Positions 6,999 through 7,586 of a stretch of 7,586 nucleotides of DNA are shown here, piece by piece. The notes beneath the pieces are model-generated. The model was not told the origin of the DNA. It saw nothing but the letters and a program-made list of their open reading frames with translations, and searched no databases. This DNA is from Acholeplasmatales bacterium (GTDB lineage: Bacteria; Bacillota_I; Bacilli_A; Acholeplasmatales; Anaeroplasmataceae). Every line of letters starts with the position of its first letter. Positions within the stretch are counted from its first letter, which is position 1. A program made the translations under genes and the position numbers. The DNA is taken from assembly GCA_024681175.1 (NCBI GenBank), contig JAILBI010000247.1, positions 1-7,586 of the forward strand, given 5' to 3'.

Positions 6999-7044
6999 TT
7001 GAAATACAAAGTTTGTCAGCATTTAAGTAGTGTCGGTTAAGGAG
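6999..7044 (+). promoter_or_regulatory. Possible promoter and clear ribosome binding site of the GNAT gene
   Basis: TTGAAA (6999-7004) and TTTAAG (7022-7027) are 17 bp apart, a modest sigma-A match. A short palindrome, ACAAA-G-TTTGT (7006-7016), sits in the spacer between them. The Shine-Dalgarno AAGGAG (7039-7044) is strong and lies 7 bases before the ATG at 7052. The ribosome binding site is secure; the promoter boxes are tentative. Confidence 0.4.
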
Positions 7045-7051
7045 TATAAGT

Positions 7052-7586
7052 ATGGAGTATATTTTAGTAACAAAAGATAATTTAGAAAAAGAACATATAT
7101 GTTGTGCAATATCTAATAATAATGATATTCAAGTTTCATCGAAAAAGAATTGGTTAAAAGATAGATTTGATGAGGGGTTAGTTTTTTTTAAATCAGTTGA
7201 AAGAGGCAAATGCTTTATAGAATATATACCAGCAGAAAATGCTTGGAATCCAATAGATGCAAATGGTTATATGTACATAGATTGTTTATGGGTATCAGGT
7301 TCATTTAAAGGGCATGGCTATTCAAACGATTTATTAGATACTTGTATTAAAGATAGTAAAGATAAGGGGAAGATTGGATTATGTATTTTATCAAGCAAAA
7401 AGAAATTACCATTTTTAGCTGACCCAAAATATTTAAAGTATAAAGGTTTTGAAGTAGCAGATGAGGCTGATAATGGAATACAGCTATGGTACTTTCCATT
7501 TGATAAGAATGCATCAAAACCAACGTTAAAAGAATGTGCAAAACATCCTCGTATTGAAGAATCTGGCTATGTTTTATACTATACAA
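7052..7586 (+). CDS. YoaP-type GNAT N-acetyltransferase, 5' part (3' end outside window)
   Basis: An open frame from ATG 7052 runs off the window edge with 178 residues and no stop; the strong AAGGAG 7 bases upstream sets the start. It begins MEYILVTKDNLEKEHICCAI, typical of the YoaP-like GNAT family common in Firmicutes. Residues 3-150 form a GNAT acetyl-CoA-binding fold: strand YMYIDCLWVSG (73-83) is followed by the pyrophosphate-binding turn FKGHGYSNDLL (85-95), then a helix, strand GLCILSS (109-115) and KYLKYKGFEVAD (126-137). Residues from about 157 (PTLKECAKHPRIEE, then GYVLYYT) begin the second, YoaP-like domain, which normally continues directly with a Cys-Pro-containing stretch; that part lies beyond the window. 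Full-length members are about 250 residues. The substrate of this family is unknown to me. It is probably a separate transcription unit from uvrB-rlmD, with a 140-base gap and its own candidate promoter. Confidence 0.85.
   Translation, partial: MEYILVTKDNLEKEHICCAISNNNDIQVSSKKNWLKDRFDEGLVFFKSVERGKCFIEYIPAENAWNPIDANGYMYIDCLWVSGSFKGHGYSNDLLDTCIKDSKDKGKIGLCILSSKKKLPFLADPKYLKYKGFEVADEADNGIQLWYFPFDKNASKPTLKECAKHPRIEESGYVLYYT

Noticed and set aside
6912..7051. Riboswitch, T-box or tRNA in the spacer before the GNAT gene
   Set aside because: I looked for a tRNA cloverleaf, a T-box sequence and known riboswitch cores and found none; only short dyads and a weak hairpin are present.
7347..7586. Minus-strand open frame at the right edge
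   Set aside because: It is antisense to the GNAT/YoaP frame, which has a strong ribosome binding site and recognisable family sequence.

Overview
The window is a very AT-rich stretch of low-GC Gram-positive (Firmicutes/Bacillota) chromosome. Gene content and protein sequences fit the Bacilli/Erysipelotrichia side of the phylum, but the species cannot be named from the sequence. TGA is used as a stop codon (the YlmH gene ends in TGA) and tryptophan is TGG, so the genetic code is the normal bacterial one and not the Mollicute code. All recognisable genes lie on the + strand.

Layout: (1) Positions 1-430 hold the 3' end of a ylmH-type gene for an S4-domain RNA-binding protein. It overlaps by an ATGA junction with (2) 427-1698, a single reading frame that joins a complete methylthioadenosine/S-adenosylhomocysteine nucleosidase (MTAN) to a complete RNase H1 of the viroplasmin-N-domain type. 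A strong intrinsic terminator begins in its stop codon. (3) 1836-3539 is a Na+/phosphate cotransporter-family membrane protein with a C-terminal PhoU-like domain, read from a clear promoter (TTGACC, 17 bp, TACTAT) and closed by its own terminator. (4) 3607-5577 is uvrB, overlapping by TAATG with (5) 5577-6911, an RlmD/RlmCD-type 23S rRNA uracil-C5 methyltransferase. (6) From 7052 to the window edge runs the 5' part of a YoaP-type GNAT acetyltransferase gene, preceded by two odd-length dyads.

The window therefore contains four transcription units: ylmH-MTAN/RNaseH, the phosphate transporter alone, uvrB-rlmD, and the GNAT gene. Most of it is housekeeping: ribosome quality control, SAM by-product recycling, R-loop or RNA-primer removal, nucleotide excision repair and rRNA modification. 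There are no mobile elements, CRISPR arrays or RNA genes that I can support.

The one clearly unusual item is the MTAN-RNase H1 fusion. Both halves retain their catalytic residues, and the RNase H half has no usable start codon at the domain junction, which argues for a genuine two-domain protein. Secondary points are the dyad symmetries in the three promoter regions and several substitutions next to UvrB helicase motif VI.
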